DNA of 64,000 bases from Methanobacteriota archaeon (GTDB taxonomy: Archaea; Thermoplasmatota; Thermoplasmata; UBA10834). This document shows, in pieces, positions 35,782-44,384 of the stretch; position 1 is the first letter of the stretch, and each line of letters starts with the position of its first letter. The position numbers and the translations under genes were made by a program. The notes beneath the pieces were generated by a model. It was not told where the DNA came from and ran no database searches. It saw only the letters and a program-made list of their open reading frames with translations. The stretch is from NCBI GenBank assembly GCA_020347565.1, contig CP070732.1, positions 170,516 through 234,515 of the forward strand. Reading direction: 5' to 3'.

Positions 35782-36912
35782 TCAGATGGCTGTGAAGCTC
35801 TCAGCCTTCTTCTTGTCCAGCTCCTTCACAACCTCTACGATGAGCCTTATGGCGTTCTCAGCGTCGGTCAGGCTGAGCATGCCAGCGTGCGCGTGGATGT
35901 GTCTCGTGGGAACGCCGATTACGAGGCTGGGGCAGCCGGCGCTGGAGATGTGGATTATCCCCGCGTCGGTACCTCCTCTCGCGATCTGCGAGAGCTGGTG
36001 TGGTATCTTGGCCCTCTCGGCCGTGCTCACGACGAACTCCAGAAGTTCCTGGTTCGGTATCATGGATGAGTCGAAGGTCGTTATGGATGGTCCGAGCCCC
36101 ATCTTGGACGGAGCCTCGTTCGCTTCGATGCCGGGCACGTCACCCGCGATGTCGACCTCTACGGTGAGGCACACGTCGGGTTTGACCACGAAAGCGGTCG
36201 TTCTCGCCCCTCTAAGTCCCACTTCCTCCTGCGTCGTGGCCGCTCCGACCACGGTGTTCGGGTGCGAGATCCTCCTCTCCTTCAACCTCCTGACGACTTC
36301 GGCCGCGACGAACGTTCCTATCCTGTCGTCGAACGCCTTGCCGATGGCTATGGTGTCCGAACCCTTCCTTTTGCCGTCACGGAAGACGCGCTTGGTCATC
36401 GTCGAGAACAGGGAGTCGGGCATGACGGGGTTGCCTATCCTGACGCCCATCGCCTTCGCCTCCTCCTCGTTGGAAGCGCCGATGTCGATGAACATCTTGT
36501 CCTTCGTCACCACCTTCGACCGCTCCTCCTGAGGCAGCAGGTGGGGCGGTTTGGCGGCGATTATCCCGGATATGAGACCCTTCGCGGTCCTGATCTTGAC
36601 TCGCTGGCCGAGCAACACCTGGTCGAACCAACCTCCGAGCGGGTTGAATGTCAGGTAGCCAAGCTTGTTGACAGATGAGACTATGAAGCCCACCTCGTCC
36701 ACATGGCCTGGTATGAGAATCGTTGGCCTGTCCGACCTCCCCTTCTTGCTGAACAGGAGTGAGCCTAGTTGGTCGGTCGATATGCTGTCGGAGTATTTCT
36801 TCACGTAATCTCTTACCATCCTCGTGGGTTCTCTCTCGAATCCTGCCGGGCCGAAGCTGTTCGTGAGTTCCTCTAGGAATTTCAGACTCTGTTTGTCCGC
36901 CAAGTCTGTCAC
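35782..36912 (-). CDS. M42 family metallo-aminopeptidase
   Basis: The product (about 376 residues) is a tetrahedral aminopeptidase-type enzyme (TET/FrvX/endoglucanase M). N-terminal LKFLEELTNSFGPAGFE is followed by ILIPGHVDEVGFIV (first metal His-Asp), AFDDRIGTFVA (bridging Asp), AATTQEEVGLRGAR (catalytic Glu pair), DIAG and GTDAGIIH, and the final metal histidine is in VPTRHIHAHAGM. It degrades peptides in the cytosol. The start is uncertain: GTG 36912 and TTG 36903 both precede the domain, while longer frames run through the likely promoter. Confidence 0.87.
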   Translation of the reverse strand: MTDLADKQSLKFLEELTNSFGPAGFEREPTRMVRDYVKKYSDSISTDQLGSLLFSKKGRSDRPTILIPGHVDEVGFIVSSVNKLGYLTFNPLGGWFDQVLLGQRVKIRTAKGLISGIIAAKPPHLLPQEERSKVVTKDKMFIDIGASNEEEAKAMGVRIGNPVMPDSLFSTMTKRVFRDGKRKGSDTIAIGKAFDDRIGTFVAAEVVRRLKERRISHPNTVVGAATTQEEVGLRGARTTAFVVKPDVCLTVEVDIAGDVPGIEANEAPSKMGLGPSITTFDSSMIPNQELLEFVVSTAERAKIPHQLSQIARGGTDAGIIHISSAGCPSLVIGVPTRHIHAHAGMLSLTDAENAIRLIVEVVKELDKKKAESFTAI

Positions 36913-37041
36913 CTTCGTCGAGCTATCATGATGACCATAGATAACACTTGCTGTTTGCACCAGTTTCACCATGCCTGGACAAAGGCCATTATCTGCTCCC
37001 ACCCTACAATGCCGTGAGAGATCCACCGGGTAGGTGCTGGA

Positions 37042-37521
37042 ATGAAAAGGATCACCCACGCGCTGTCTGGAGCGGCTGTTGGAGCATCTGTTTCGCTCGT
37101 TACGGGCGAACATACGCTCTCGCTCGCCGCGATCGGAGCGGTGGCTGGAGTGGTGCCTGACGTCGATGCTGCGATTCCGTTGCTCTCACGGCGAATACAC
37201 AGGTCTGCGGCAACGCACAGCGTGTTGGCTGCTGCCATGCTGGCCCTGGCTTGGGTGGTCGTCCTGTCCGGCTTATCTCACCTGGTCCCGCAGGTGCAGC
37301 CTGAGACGGAGTATGTCTTATCGTCTGGTCTTGCGGTGTTCGCATCGGCGTTTGTCCACGCTGTCGAGGATTCGCTGACCGTCGCCGGTTCCCGGCTCTT
37401 CTATCCCTTCTCTCGGCGCAGATGGAGAGGGCCGGTCAAGTACGACGACCCAATTGCGAACGCCGCCTTGTCCGCTGCAGCCGCTGTCGCGCTCGTTCTC
37501 ATAGCTGGTAGTCACTGGTGA
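37042..37521 (+). CDS. YdjM-like membrane-bound metal-dependent hydrolase
   Basis: The product (159 residues) has three or four membrane helices and the family's polar residues: the early histidine in RITHALSGAAVG, GVVPDVDA at about residue 36, and HRSAATHS at about 52. These match the YdjM/DUF457 pattern of H, D and HRxxTHS. Its biochemical role is not known. It stands alone, divergent from the M42 peptidase. Confidence 0.75.
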   Translation: MKRITHALSGAAVGASVSLVTGEHTLSLAAIGAVAGVVPDVDAAIPLLSRRIHRSAATHSVLAAAMLALAWVVVLSGLSHLVPQVQPETEYVLSSGLAVFASAFVHAVEDSLTVAGSRLFYPFSRRRWRGPVKYDDPIANAALSAAAAVALVLIAGSHW

Positions 37522-37563
37522 GCGTGAGTCGACGGGGGCGCTGTCATCCGAATCCGAAGGTAA

Positions 37564-37572
37564 GTTATAAAT
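37564..37572 (+). promoter_or_regulatory. TATA box of gcvH
   Basis: GTTATAAAT lies 38-46 bases before the ATG at 37610. The transcript should start near 37596, followed by AGGAGG 8-13 bases before the start codon. Confidence 0.5.
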
Positions 37573-37609
37573 TCGGCGAACGGCATCCAAAGGGCAGGAG
37601 GGGCGAGAT

Positions 37610-37993
37610 ATGTCTGATATCCAGCCAGGCCTCAGGTACACGAAAGACCACGAGTACGTGAGGATGGATGGCGAAGTCGCGATGATCGGTCTGACAGACT
37701 ACGCGCAGAGCGAGCTCACAGAGATCGTGTTTGTGGAATTGCCATCGGTAGGCAAGGAGGTCAAAGCGGGTGACGTCATCGCCAATGTCGAGTCCGTGAA
37801 GACGGTCTCCGAGGTGTTCTCGCCCGTGTCCGGCGTGGTCAAGGGGGCGAACGACAAGTTGGTCGACTCGCCTGAACTGCTCAACACGGACCCGTACGGC
37901 GAGGGATGGATCGCCTCGATCGAGGTTTCGGACCCGGGCGCCCTCGAGTCTTTGATGTCGGCCGACGACTACCGCAAGCTGCTTGGAGAATGA
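37610..37993 (+). CDS. gcvH: glycine cleavage system H protein
   Basis: The product (127 residues) is a lipoyl-domain protein. It has YTKDHEYVR at the N-terminus, GLTDYAQSELTEIVFVELP, and the lipoyl-lysine hairpin VESVKTVSEVFSPVSG, with the lysine at about residue 64. It shuttles the aminomethyl group of glycine between P, T and L proteins. No gcvT, gcvP or lipoate genes are in the window, so the partners are elsewhere or it serves lipoate relay. The flavin-reductase-like gene follows after 27 bases. Confidence 0.93.
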   Translation: MSDIQPGLRYTKDHEYVRMDGEVAMIGLTDYAQSELTEIVFVELPSVGKEVKAGDVIANVESVKTVSEVFSPVSGVVKGANDKLVDSPELLNTDPYGEGWIASIEVSDPGALESLMSADDYRKLLGE

Positions 37994-38020
37994 GACATCC
38001 GCGCTACGGCGGCGATTCCA

Positions 38021-38536
38021 GTGAAAATCAAGCTACCACCGGCAGACGCACAGGACGCATTCTCTGGGTTTCCAGTGGTCTTGGGGACCGTGCATCACGA
38101 TGGGAAGGACAATGTCATCACCCTTGCGCTGTGCCATGCGTTCTCCTTTTCCCCGCCGCTGCTGGGCGTCGGGATCGCCCCGGAGCGCTTCAGCTTAGGG
38201 CTGTTCAAGGGAAGCAAGGATTTCGCCATCAACATCCCCGACGCCTCCATCCTCAGGGCGGTCAAGATATGCGGCGCGAAATCGGGGAGGGATGTGGACA
38301 AGTTCGAGGCTGCGGGGCTGACCAAGGAGAAGGCTGAGGCCGTCACAGCGCCGCTGATAGAGGAGTGTCCGGTCAATATGGAGTGCGTGAAGACGCACGA
38401 GATCGAGACGGGCGACCATGTCTGGTTCATAGGGAAGATCGTAGCCGCCAGGCGGAGAGAGGACTACGACCCGAAGAAGATGCTGTTGTACTGGGGCGAG
38501 TACCGCACGATCGGGGAACAGGTCAAAGGGAAGTGA
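38021..38536 (+). CDS. flavin reductase-like FMN-binding protein
   Basis: The product (171 residues) has the split-barrel fold of the flavin reductase/DIM6-NTAB family. VVLGTVHHDGKDNVITLALCHAF is broken here by PPLLGVGIAPERFSLGLF, then KDFAINIPD and ETGDHVWFIGKI. Members bind FMN and pass electrons from NAD(P)H. It starts at a GTG and is probably cotranscribed with gcvH. Confidence 0.8.
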   Translation: MKIKLPPADAQDAFSGFPVVLGTVHHDGKDNVITLALCHAFSFSPPLLGVGIAPERFSLGLFKGSKDFAINIPDASILRAVKICGAKSGRDVDKFEAAGLTKEKAEAVTAPLIEECPVNMECVKTHEIETGDHVWFIGKIVAARRREDYDPKKMLLYWGEYRTIGEQVKGK

Positions 38537-38606
38537 CGTGGAGCGCCGCACGGCACCGTCCCGCGAGCAGTGGGCGACTCCCTGGACGAGTCCCGTACAG
38601 CCAACC

Positions 38607-38614
38607 TATAAATT
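38607..38614 (+). promoter_or_regulatory. TATA box of the molybdopterin oxidoreductase gene
   Basis: CTATAAAT lies about 60 bases before the TTG start at 38673. Transcription would start near 38640, with AGGAGG 7 bases before the TTG. Confidence 0.5.
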
Positions 38615-38672
38615 CCTGTACCGACCTATCATCTGGACGGAGCCACTCTGACCATCGCCAGGAGGACGACCA

Positions 38673-40616
38673 TTGTATCTGTTCAGCACCTGCCCCAGAG
38701 ACTGCTACGACACATGTTCCATGATCTCCCGCGTGCGCGCCGGGAAGCTGCACTCGGTGGAGCCGAACAAGAAGCACCCGTTCACCGGGAAGATGCTGTG
38801 CCCGAAGGGCAAGAACATGCCCCGGTACGTGTACTCCGAGGACAGGGTCCTGCACCCGATGGTGAGAGTCGGCAAGAAAGGCGATGGCGAGTTCGACAGG
38901 ATATCTTGGGAGGAGGCGCTGGCGCGGATAGCCAAGGAGATCAACGCACGGTCAGGCGAGTTCGGCACGCAGTCGATCGTGCAGTTCGGTCACGCAGGCA
39001 ACATGGGCCTCATCCAGCGGCATTTCCCAAGCCGATTCTTCAATGCGATAGGTGCGGCGCGCGTCGATGAGACGATATGCTCTGATGCTGGCGAGAAGGC
39101 TCTCGAGGTCGTCTACGGCTCGTCGCAGGGGATGTTCCCGGACGCGATGGGGAAGTGCAGGCTGATAGTTGTCTGGGGAATGAACCCCGCCTGGTCCAGC
39201 CCACACATGTTCGAGCTGCTCAAGCGCGCTAAGAAGGCTGGCGCGAAGATATACGTCATCGACCCGATACGGACCGCCACGGCCGACCTGGGCATACACC
39301 TGCAGATACGCCCGACTATGGACGCCGTACTCGCCTTGGGATGCATGAACCACCTGATCGAGAACAGGCTGTATGACGAGGAGTACGTGAGCCGAAATAC
39401 CGTTGGCTTCGACAGACTGTCAGAGATCGCCCGCAAGTTCGACATGAGGAACATATCGGAGGCGACAGGCCTCAGCATAAGGGTCATCGAGGACTTCATC
39501 GCCGACTACGCATCGATGCGCCCGAGCTGCATATTGATCGGCTATGGCATCCAGCGTAACAGAAACGGCGGGGAGATGGTCCGCGCAATAAGCATCCTTC
39601 CCGCGCTTATAGGCGAGAAGCGCGGCTTCTACTACTCGAACGATGCGGCGGGCGTCGACATGGACTACCTGCAGGGGGCGAAGCTCACCTCCAGGGTCAA
39701 GGGAAGGCTCGGAATGGTCGACTTCGGTAGGACGCTGAGGTCCGGCAAGGTCAAGATGATATTCGTCTACAACTCGAATCCCCTGGCGACCCTGCCGAAC
39801 CAGTCGCTCCTCAGAGAGGGCTTCTCCAGGGACGACATCTTCGTCGTCGTCCACGACCTGTTCATGACGGACACGGCCGATTACGCCGACATCGTGCTGC
39901 CAGCGACGACCTTCTTCGAGCACATGGACGTCAACGTCTCATACCTTCACCAGTACCTCTCTCTGAACGAGAAGGCGATCGAACCGCTGGGCGAGGCCAG
40001 GAGTAATACGGACCTGTTCCGTGCGCTGGCTTCCGAGATGAAGCTCAAGGACCGGGCGCTGTTCGAGGAGGACGAGAAGATCGCCCGACACATCGTGTCG
40101 AAGAGCAAGAGCGTCAAGGGTTCGTTCGACACGCTGAAGAAGAAGGGGTTCCTGGAGCTCAAGGTCCCGAATAGGCTCGATATGTCGACGCCTTCAGGCA
40201 AGATAGAGATCTATTCCGCCTCGGCGGAGGGCGAGGGCCTCGGGGGGCTTCCCATGCACGTCGAGGTCTGGAGCAAGCTGCCGTACCAGCTGATATCCCC
40301 CGTCCATCAGCTCCTGTCTCGCTCCCAATACCACAACCGATGGCCGGACGTAGTCGCGACGGTCCACATCTCGCCGAATGACGCGAGAGCCGAGAGGGTC
40401 GAGACCGGCTCGCAGGTCCGCCTGAGGAACGAGTTCGGCGAGATGGTCGCGAGGGCCGAGGTGTCCGAGAATGTGCCAGACGGCGTGCTGCTGTCCTACT
40501 CCGCTATGTGGCCGAAGCTATCCGGCGGGGCCAACGTCAACTTCCTCGCCACTGACTTCGTGCAGCGCTTCGGCCAGTGCTCAGCGCTGAACTCGACCTT
40601 CGTAGAGATCCTGTGA
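38673..40616 (+). CDS. molybdopterin (Mo/W) oxidoreductase catalytic subunit
   Basis: The product (647 residues) is a COG0243-type anaerobic dehydrogenase. C7, C11, C15 and C43 (CPRDCYDTC and CPKGK) bind a [4Fe-4S] cluster. The bis-MGD body follows (ISWEEALARIAKEI, WGMNPAWSSPH, YVIDPIRTATADLG), and the C-terminal MopB domain has SRSQYHNRW. C136 in TICSDAG may be the metal ligand, but this is uncertain. No signal peptide is present, so it is cytosolic. The TTG start is supported by AGGAGG 7 bases upstream. No small Fe-S or membrane subunit is nearby, so its electron partner and substrate are unknown. Confidence 0.87.
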   Translation: MYLFSTCPRDCYDTCSMISRVRAGKLHSVEPNKKHPFTGKMLCPKGKNMPRYVYSEDRVLHPMVRVGKKGDGEFDRISWEEALARIAKEINARSGEFGTQSIVQFGHAGNMGLIQRHFPSRFFNAIGAARVDETICSDAGEKALEVVYGSSQGMFPDAMGKCRLIVVWGMNPAWSSPHMFELLKRAKKAGAKIYVIDPIRTATADLGIHLQIRPTMDAVLALGCMNHLIENRLYDEEYVSRNTVGFDRLSEIARKFDMRNISEATGLSIRVIEDFIADYASMRPSCILIGYGIQRNRNGGEMVRAISILPALIGEKRGFYYSNDAAGVDMDYLQGAKLTSRVKGRLGMVDFGRTLRSGKVKMIFVYNSNPLATLPNQSLLREGFSRDDIFVVVHDLFMTDTADYADIVLPATTFFEHMDVNVSYLHQYLSLNEKAIEPLGEARSNTDLFRALASEMKLKDRALFEEDEKIARHIVSKSKSVKGSFDTLKKKGFLELKVPNRLDMSTPSGKIEIYSASAEGEGLGGLPMHVEVWSKLPYQLISPVHQLLSRSQYHNRWPDVVATVHISPNDARAERVETGSQVRLRNEFGEMVARAEVSENVPDGVLLSYSAMWPKLSGGANVNFLATDFVQRFGQCSALNSTFVEIL

Positions 40617-40631
40617 CGCTTAAGCGGACGC

Positions 40632-41996
40632 CTAGACGTAACCGAAAAACTCCTTGTGTATCTCGCGGACGGTCTTCTTCAGGTCCTTCTGGTCCACGGT
40701 GAAATGATAGGCGACGGTCGATGCTCCAGCGGATATGAGTTCCACGTTGACATTCTTCGAGGCCACGGCCTTGAAGACCCGGGCCGCGACGCCCTTCGTC
40801 CTGCCGAGCCCTTCGCCCACGGCGCACACCAGAGCTCTCCCCGACTCGATCTCGAAGCTCTCTCCTACGCCGGCTATGTGGGTTTTCATGGCTTTCCTCG
40901 CGGCGGCGGCGTCGCCCTCGTCGATTATGATGGCGACGCATGTCTGCGACGTCGTCGCCGAGAAGAGGTTGATGCCCTCGTTCGTGAGGCATGTGGATAT
41001 GTCCGAGAGGAATCCCGACTTGTACCCCGCGCCGGTGTCGTATATCTTCAGCGTGGCGACCTTGGGGACGTACGACACGCTCTTGATGACGTCCTTCCTG
41101 GTCGCCTTGCTGGTACCTATCCAAGTTCCCGGCGACTTGAGGTCGTAGAGGTTCTTTATCACCATGTCGATCCCCCTCTGCCGCGCGGGCTGCACGGCCC
41201 TCGGGTGGAGGACTTGCGCACCGAAGTAAGCCAGCTCGGCAGCCTCCTCGTACGAGAGGCGATCTATGAGAAAGGCGCTCTTCACCATCTTCGGGTCGGC
41301 GCTGAGGAACCCGTCGACCTCCTTCCAGATTTCTATCGGCCCCGTCTTCAATGAATAGGCTATGACGGAGGCCGTGTAGTCCGTGCCACTCCTCCCGAAG
41401 GTGGACACGTGGCCGTTCTTCGTTATGCCGAAGAACCCCGTGACGACCGGTACAATGCCCCTCTCCACGGCGCTCTGAAGCGTCGGGCGCAGGTTCTTCT
41501 CGCACTCGCTGAGGATGGCCACGGCGTTGAAGTGCTCGTTGTTGGTGACAAGCCCGAGGGCGTCCGTCTCCATGGCGGCCGCGTCCAGCTTCGCATGGGA
41601 CAGCCTTGCGGAGACGACGACGGCGGCGAGCCGCTCGCCCGCGCTGAGTATCAGGTCGTAGGTCCTGGGCGTGAGCTCCTCCGTGTACATGACGCCGTAC
41701 AGCAGCCTGTCCAGCTTCGTTATCTTCTTCTCGATCATCTCGAGGGCTTCCTTCCTGTTCTCGCCGTCGCGCTTCGGCAGCAAATCGATGTGCCTGAGTT
41801 TGAGCTTCAGTAGGAAGTCGTCTATCTCCCTCTCGCTTCGCGGCGCGGACACGAACTCCTTCAGCGAGTTAGTCACGCCGGACGCCGCCGAGACGGTCAC
41901 TATGCTGTCCTCTTCCTCGTTCTTGACGACCCTGGTGACCCTCTTGAGCGCGTCATCCGTTCCCAGGCACGAGCCCCCGAACTTCAGTATCTTCAA
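40632..41996 (-). CDS. lysC: aspartate kinase
   Basis: The product (454 residues) begins with KFGGSCLG, has a central FGRSGTDYTASVIAY and EIWKEVDGFLSADP, and ends in two ACT domains (about residues 315-454), which usually bind lysine or threonine. It phosphorylates aspartate, the first step to aspartate semialdehyde. It is the last gene of the 13-gene operon, and its ATG overlaps the UPF0280 stop (ATGA). It ends 15 bases from the convergent oxidoreductase gene. Confidence 0.95.
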   Translation of the reverse strand: MKILKFGGSCLGTDDALKRVTRVVKNEEEDSIVTVSAASGVTNSLKEFVSAPRSEREIDDFLLKLKLRHIDLLPKRDGENRKEALEMIEKKITKLDRLLYGVMYTEELTPRTYDLILSAGERLAAVVVSARLSHAKLDAAAMETDALGLVTNNEHFNAVAILSECEKNLRPTLQSAVERGIVPVVTGFFGITKNGHVSTFGRSGTDYTASVIAYSLKTGPIEIWKEVDGFLSADPKMVKSAFLIDRLSYEEAAELAYFGAQVLHPRAVQPARQRGIDMVIKNLYDLKSPGTWIGTSKATRKDVIKSVSYVPKVATLKIYDTGAGYKSGFLSDISTCLTNEGINLFSATTSQTCVAIIIDEGDAAAARKAMKTHIAGVGESFEIESGRALVCAVGEGLGRTKGVAARVFKAVASKNVNVELISAGASTVAYHFTVDQKDLKKTVREIHKEFFGYV

Positions 41997-42781
41997 CGTA
42001 TCACACCCCGTCGCGCGCTCACGTGCAGATCATCGCCAAGAAACCTGCCCGAAGACATCCTGCTGTGCGCCGTGATTCCACAGTGGTCGTGCTCCACCTC
42101 AACGATGTCCGGAACGGCGCCGCAGACGGCTACCTCTCCTCCGGACACGACGATGCCTCCGATGAACCCCGCCGACGCTCGGAACGGGTCGAAGCACGAG
42201 TCGATGTCCCGTCGGTCCCGGACGCCATTGCCTATCGCCGTGGCGTACGCGTCCGCCAGCGGCGCACTGTCTGCCAGCACGGTGCACACGTCGCAGCCGC
42301 CAAGGCTGATGGAGTGTCCCATCGTGCCGCTCGACGAGCATATTCCTCCTATTCCATCGTCCGGGCCGACCTCGAGGCCGAAACGCGCGCCGTGCTCGGG
42401 GCCTGTGAAGATGTCGACAGTCACGGGCGAGGATAGGCTCAGCGCTATGTCCCCCCCGTTGTCAACCCAGCAGTGTCCGCATCCTTCCCGGGTCATGGAG
42501 TCGGTGGCGGCGTCTGCGATTGCGCCGGCCACGGTGGCCATCGGTCCCACGTCCGCCGCCCGCGAGGCCTCACACATGCACTCGACCACGGCGCTGGCCG
42601 GGCGCCGCAGCTCGTACGGCTCGAAAGTCGTGAGGAAGAAGCCGTCCGCCGATATCTGACGGCGTATCTCCTCTCGTGCCCTGAGTATGCCGTCTACCGC
42701 CGCTCCGACGTACCGCCGATGCGCGGCAACTGTGACGGCCGTCTCGCCTATCTCGAACCTCGTCTTGACGAACCCGTTCAT
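41993..42781 (-). CDS. UPF0280/COG2122 protein of the homocysteine gene set
   Basis: The product (262 residues) has an ApbE-like fold: ETAVTVAAHRRYVGAAVDG, then GPMATVAGAIADAATD, CGHCWVDNGGDIAL and GGICSSSGTMGHS. In methanogens, COG2122 genes are linked to the pathway that makes homocysteine from aspartate semialdehyde and sulfide. Here the gene sits directly after the NIL-ferredoxin gene (ATGA overlap) and before aspartate kinase (ATGA overlap), which strongly supports that link. ATG 42781 is chosen because of the overlap. Confidence 0.85.
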   Translation of the reverse strand: MNGFVKTRFEIGETAVTVAAHRRYVGAAVDGILRAREEIRRQISADGFFLTTFEPYELRRPASAVVECMCEASRAADVGPMATVAGAIADAATDSMTREGCGHCWVDNGGDIALSLSSPVTVDIFTGPEHGARFGLEVGPDDGIGGICSSSGTMGHSISLGGCDVCTVLADSAPLADAYATAIGNGVRDRRDIDSCFDPFRASAGFIGGIVVSGGEVAVCGAVPDIVEVEHDHCGITAHSRMSSGRFLGDDLHVSARRGVIR

Positions 42782-43179
42782 ATCAGGATCTCCATCGCCC
42801 TCGGAGGGCACGCGTCGATGCACACTCCGCAGGCCACGCACTTCTCTTCGTTGAACACTATCTTCTTCGTCTCAGGGTCAACGGTGAGGGCTTTGGTCGG
42901 GCAGACGGACACGCACGCTCCGCAATGGGTGCAGACCTCGTCGTCCCTCCTCACGCCTTCCTTGATCGGCCTCACGCCGACCCCGGATTCCTTGAGGTAG
43001 CCTATCCCCTCCTTGATGCCCTCGGGCTTCCCCGAGACCTCGATGACCATCTTGCCCCCGACCTCGTCTATCTCCGCCCTCAGTATGTTCACCAGCAGCC
43101 CGTGCTTGGCTATCAGGTTGTGAGTTATGGGCAGGTTGGACGCCTCGGGGTTGAAGCTGAGCACTAGTTTGGACTTCAC
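42778..43179 (-). CDS. NIL-domain ferredoxin (MA1822-like), homocysteine synthesis
   Basis: The product (133 residues) has an N-terminal NIL domain (about 1-75, KLVLSFNPEASNLPITHNL) and two [4Fe-4S] motifs: CTHCGACVSVCPTKAL and CVACGVCIDACPPRAM. In methanogens the matching protein acts with the DUF39 protein in sulfur transfer to aspartate semialdehyde, supplying electrons. It overlaps both neighbours by 4 bases. Confidence 0.9.
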   Translation of the reverse strand: MKSKLVLSFNPEASNLPITHNLIAKHGLLVNILRAEIDEVGGKMVIEVSGKPEGIKEGIGYLKESGVGVRPIKEGVRRDDEVCTHCGACVSVCPTKALTVDPETKKIVFNEEKCVACGVCIDACPPRAMEILI

Positions 43180-44384
43180 TTCATCGCCTCCTTCTCGGTC
43201 CGCACATCCAGCGTCACCAGCGGCCTATCGAGCGGGAGCTTCTCCACGGGCTCGGTCATCTTGAACTTCCCCTTGACGATGCGTTCCTTCAGCACCTCGC
43301 AGATCCTCATGGCCTTGTACAGGCTGGACAGCGACGACGTCGGGACCGCCTTGCCCTTGACCTCTATCTCGCCGGAGTTCAGCTCCTCGTAGGTGACGTC
43401 CCTCAGGACGGGCCTCGCCCTCCGCTGCTGCGCGTAGTCGAACAGTCCGGTGACGATCTTGTCGTTCGTGACTGAGCACGCGTTTGCCATGTTCTCGTCG
43501 ACGACCGGGACCGGCACGCCTATGCCGATGCCCAGGGACGAGCCGTACCGGGTGAATGTAAGTCCCTTCACGTATTCCGGGTCCATCTGCTTCAGGTCGC
43601 CCATCAGTGCCAGCGAACCGGCGGGCCGCTTGGGCACGCCTCGCGGAGTTCTCGCGACCCCGGGATTGAACTGAGTGCCTTCCCAGACGACGAACCCCTC
43701 GCCTCCGCCGAGGAATATACGGCTGCCTATCCCGATGGTGCGGTAGTAGGGGTCGTTCAGGAGCGGAGACAGCTCCCCGGCGCAGCTGTATGTCGCGTTG
43801 CCGAACTCGGGCAGCAGCTTGCCCATGTAGGTGTAGAGCGTCTTGCCCGAGGAGTTCGTCGCGGCGACGTAGTTCTGATAGGCGTTTCTCGGGCTCATGA
43901 GGACGGCTTGGTTCATCGTCTTCAGGCTCACGTACGTGTCCATCTCCCTGAGGGGGTAGCAGTCCGTGCCGTGGGCAGTCGCCCTAAGCCTCACGGCCTT
44001 TCCTCGCACCAAGTCCTCGATGACATGCGCGCCGCCGTGGGTCATGTTGTTCGTTTCGTCAAGCTCCGTCGCCCCGAGGAACAGGTCGACTGCCGCGAGG
44101 CCGGCGTAGGCGGGCACTCCGTCGAGCCACGCCTTCTGAATCTTCATCGGCGGGTCGGAGTGGCCCACGTTGAAATACGCCCCGGAGGAGCACATCGCCC
44201 CGAAAGTGCCGGTGGTCACGATGTCGACCTCCTTGGCCGCCTTCCCCGCGCCGTTCGCTCTCACGTACTCCTTGAACTCCATCGCGGTCATGACGACCGC
44301 GTTGCCCTCGTCAGCTCTCGCGCGTATTTCGCCGAAACTCTTTCCACGACCTGCTTTCGCGTTCGACCGTCTGGCTTGCTTCAC
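43176..44384 (-). CDS. DUF39/COG1900 homocysteine biosynthesis protein (MA1821-like)
   Basis: The product (402 residues) starts at GTG 44384, which overlaps the asd stop (GTGA). C65 (GAMCSSGAYF) and C142 (HGTDCYPL) are 77 residues apart and match the two conserved cysteines of the family, where a persulfide is thought to form. GGGEGFVVWEGTQFNPG is another family block. With the NIL-ferredoxin it converts aspartate semialdehyde to homocysteine, so methionine can be made without homoserine. Confidence 0.92.
   Translation of the reverse strand: MKQARRSNAKAGRGKSFGEIRARADEGNAVVMTAMEFKEYVRANGAGKAAKEVDIVTTGTFGAMCSSGAYFNVGHSDPPMKIQKAWLDGVPAYAGLAAVDLFLGATELDETNNMTHGGAHVIEDLVRGKAVRLRATAHGTDCYPLREMDTYVSLKTMNQAVLMSPRNAYQNYVAATNSSGKTLYTYMGKLLPEFGNATYSCAGELSPLLNDPYYRTIGIGSRIFLGGGEGFVVWEGTQFNPGVARTPRGVPKRPAGSLALMGDLKQMDPEYVKGLTFTRYGSSLGIGIGVPVPVVDENMANACSVTNDKIVTGLFDYAQQRRARPVLRDVTYEELNSGEIEVKGKAVPTSSLSSLYKAMRICEVLKERIVKGKFKMTEPVEKLPLDRPLVTLDVRTEKEAMK

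Noticed and set aside
40537-41505. 322-codon frame overlapping lysC in another frame
   Set aside because: Extremely arginine/glycine rich and inside the aspartate kinase gene.
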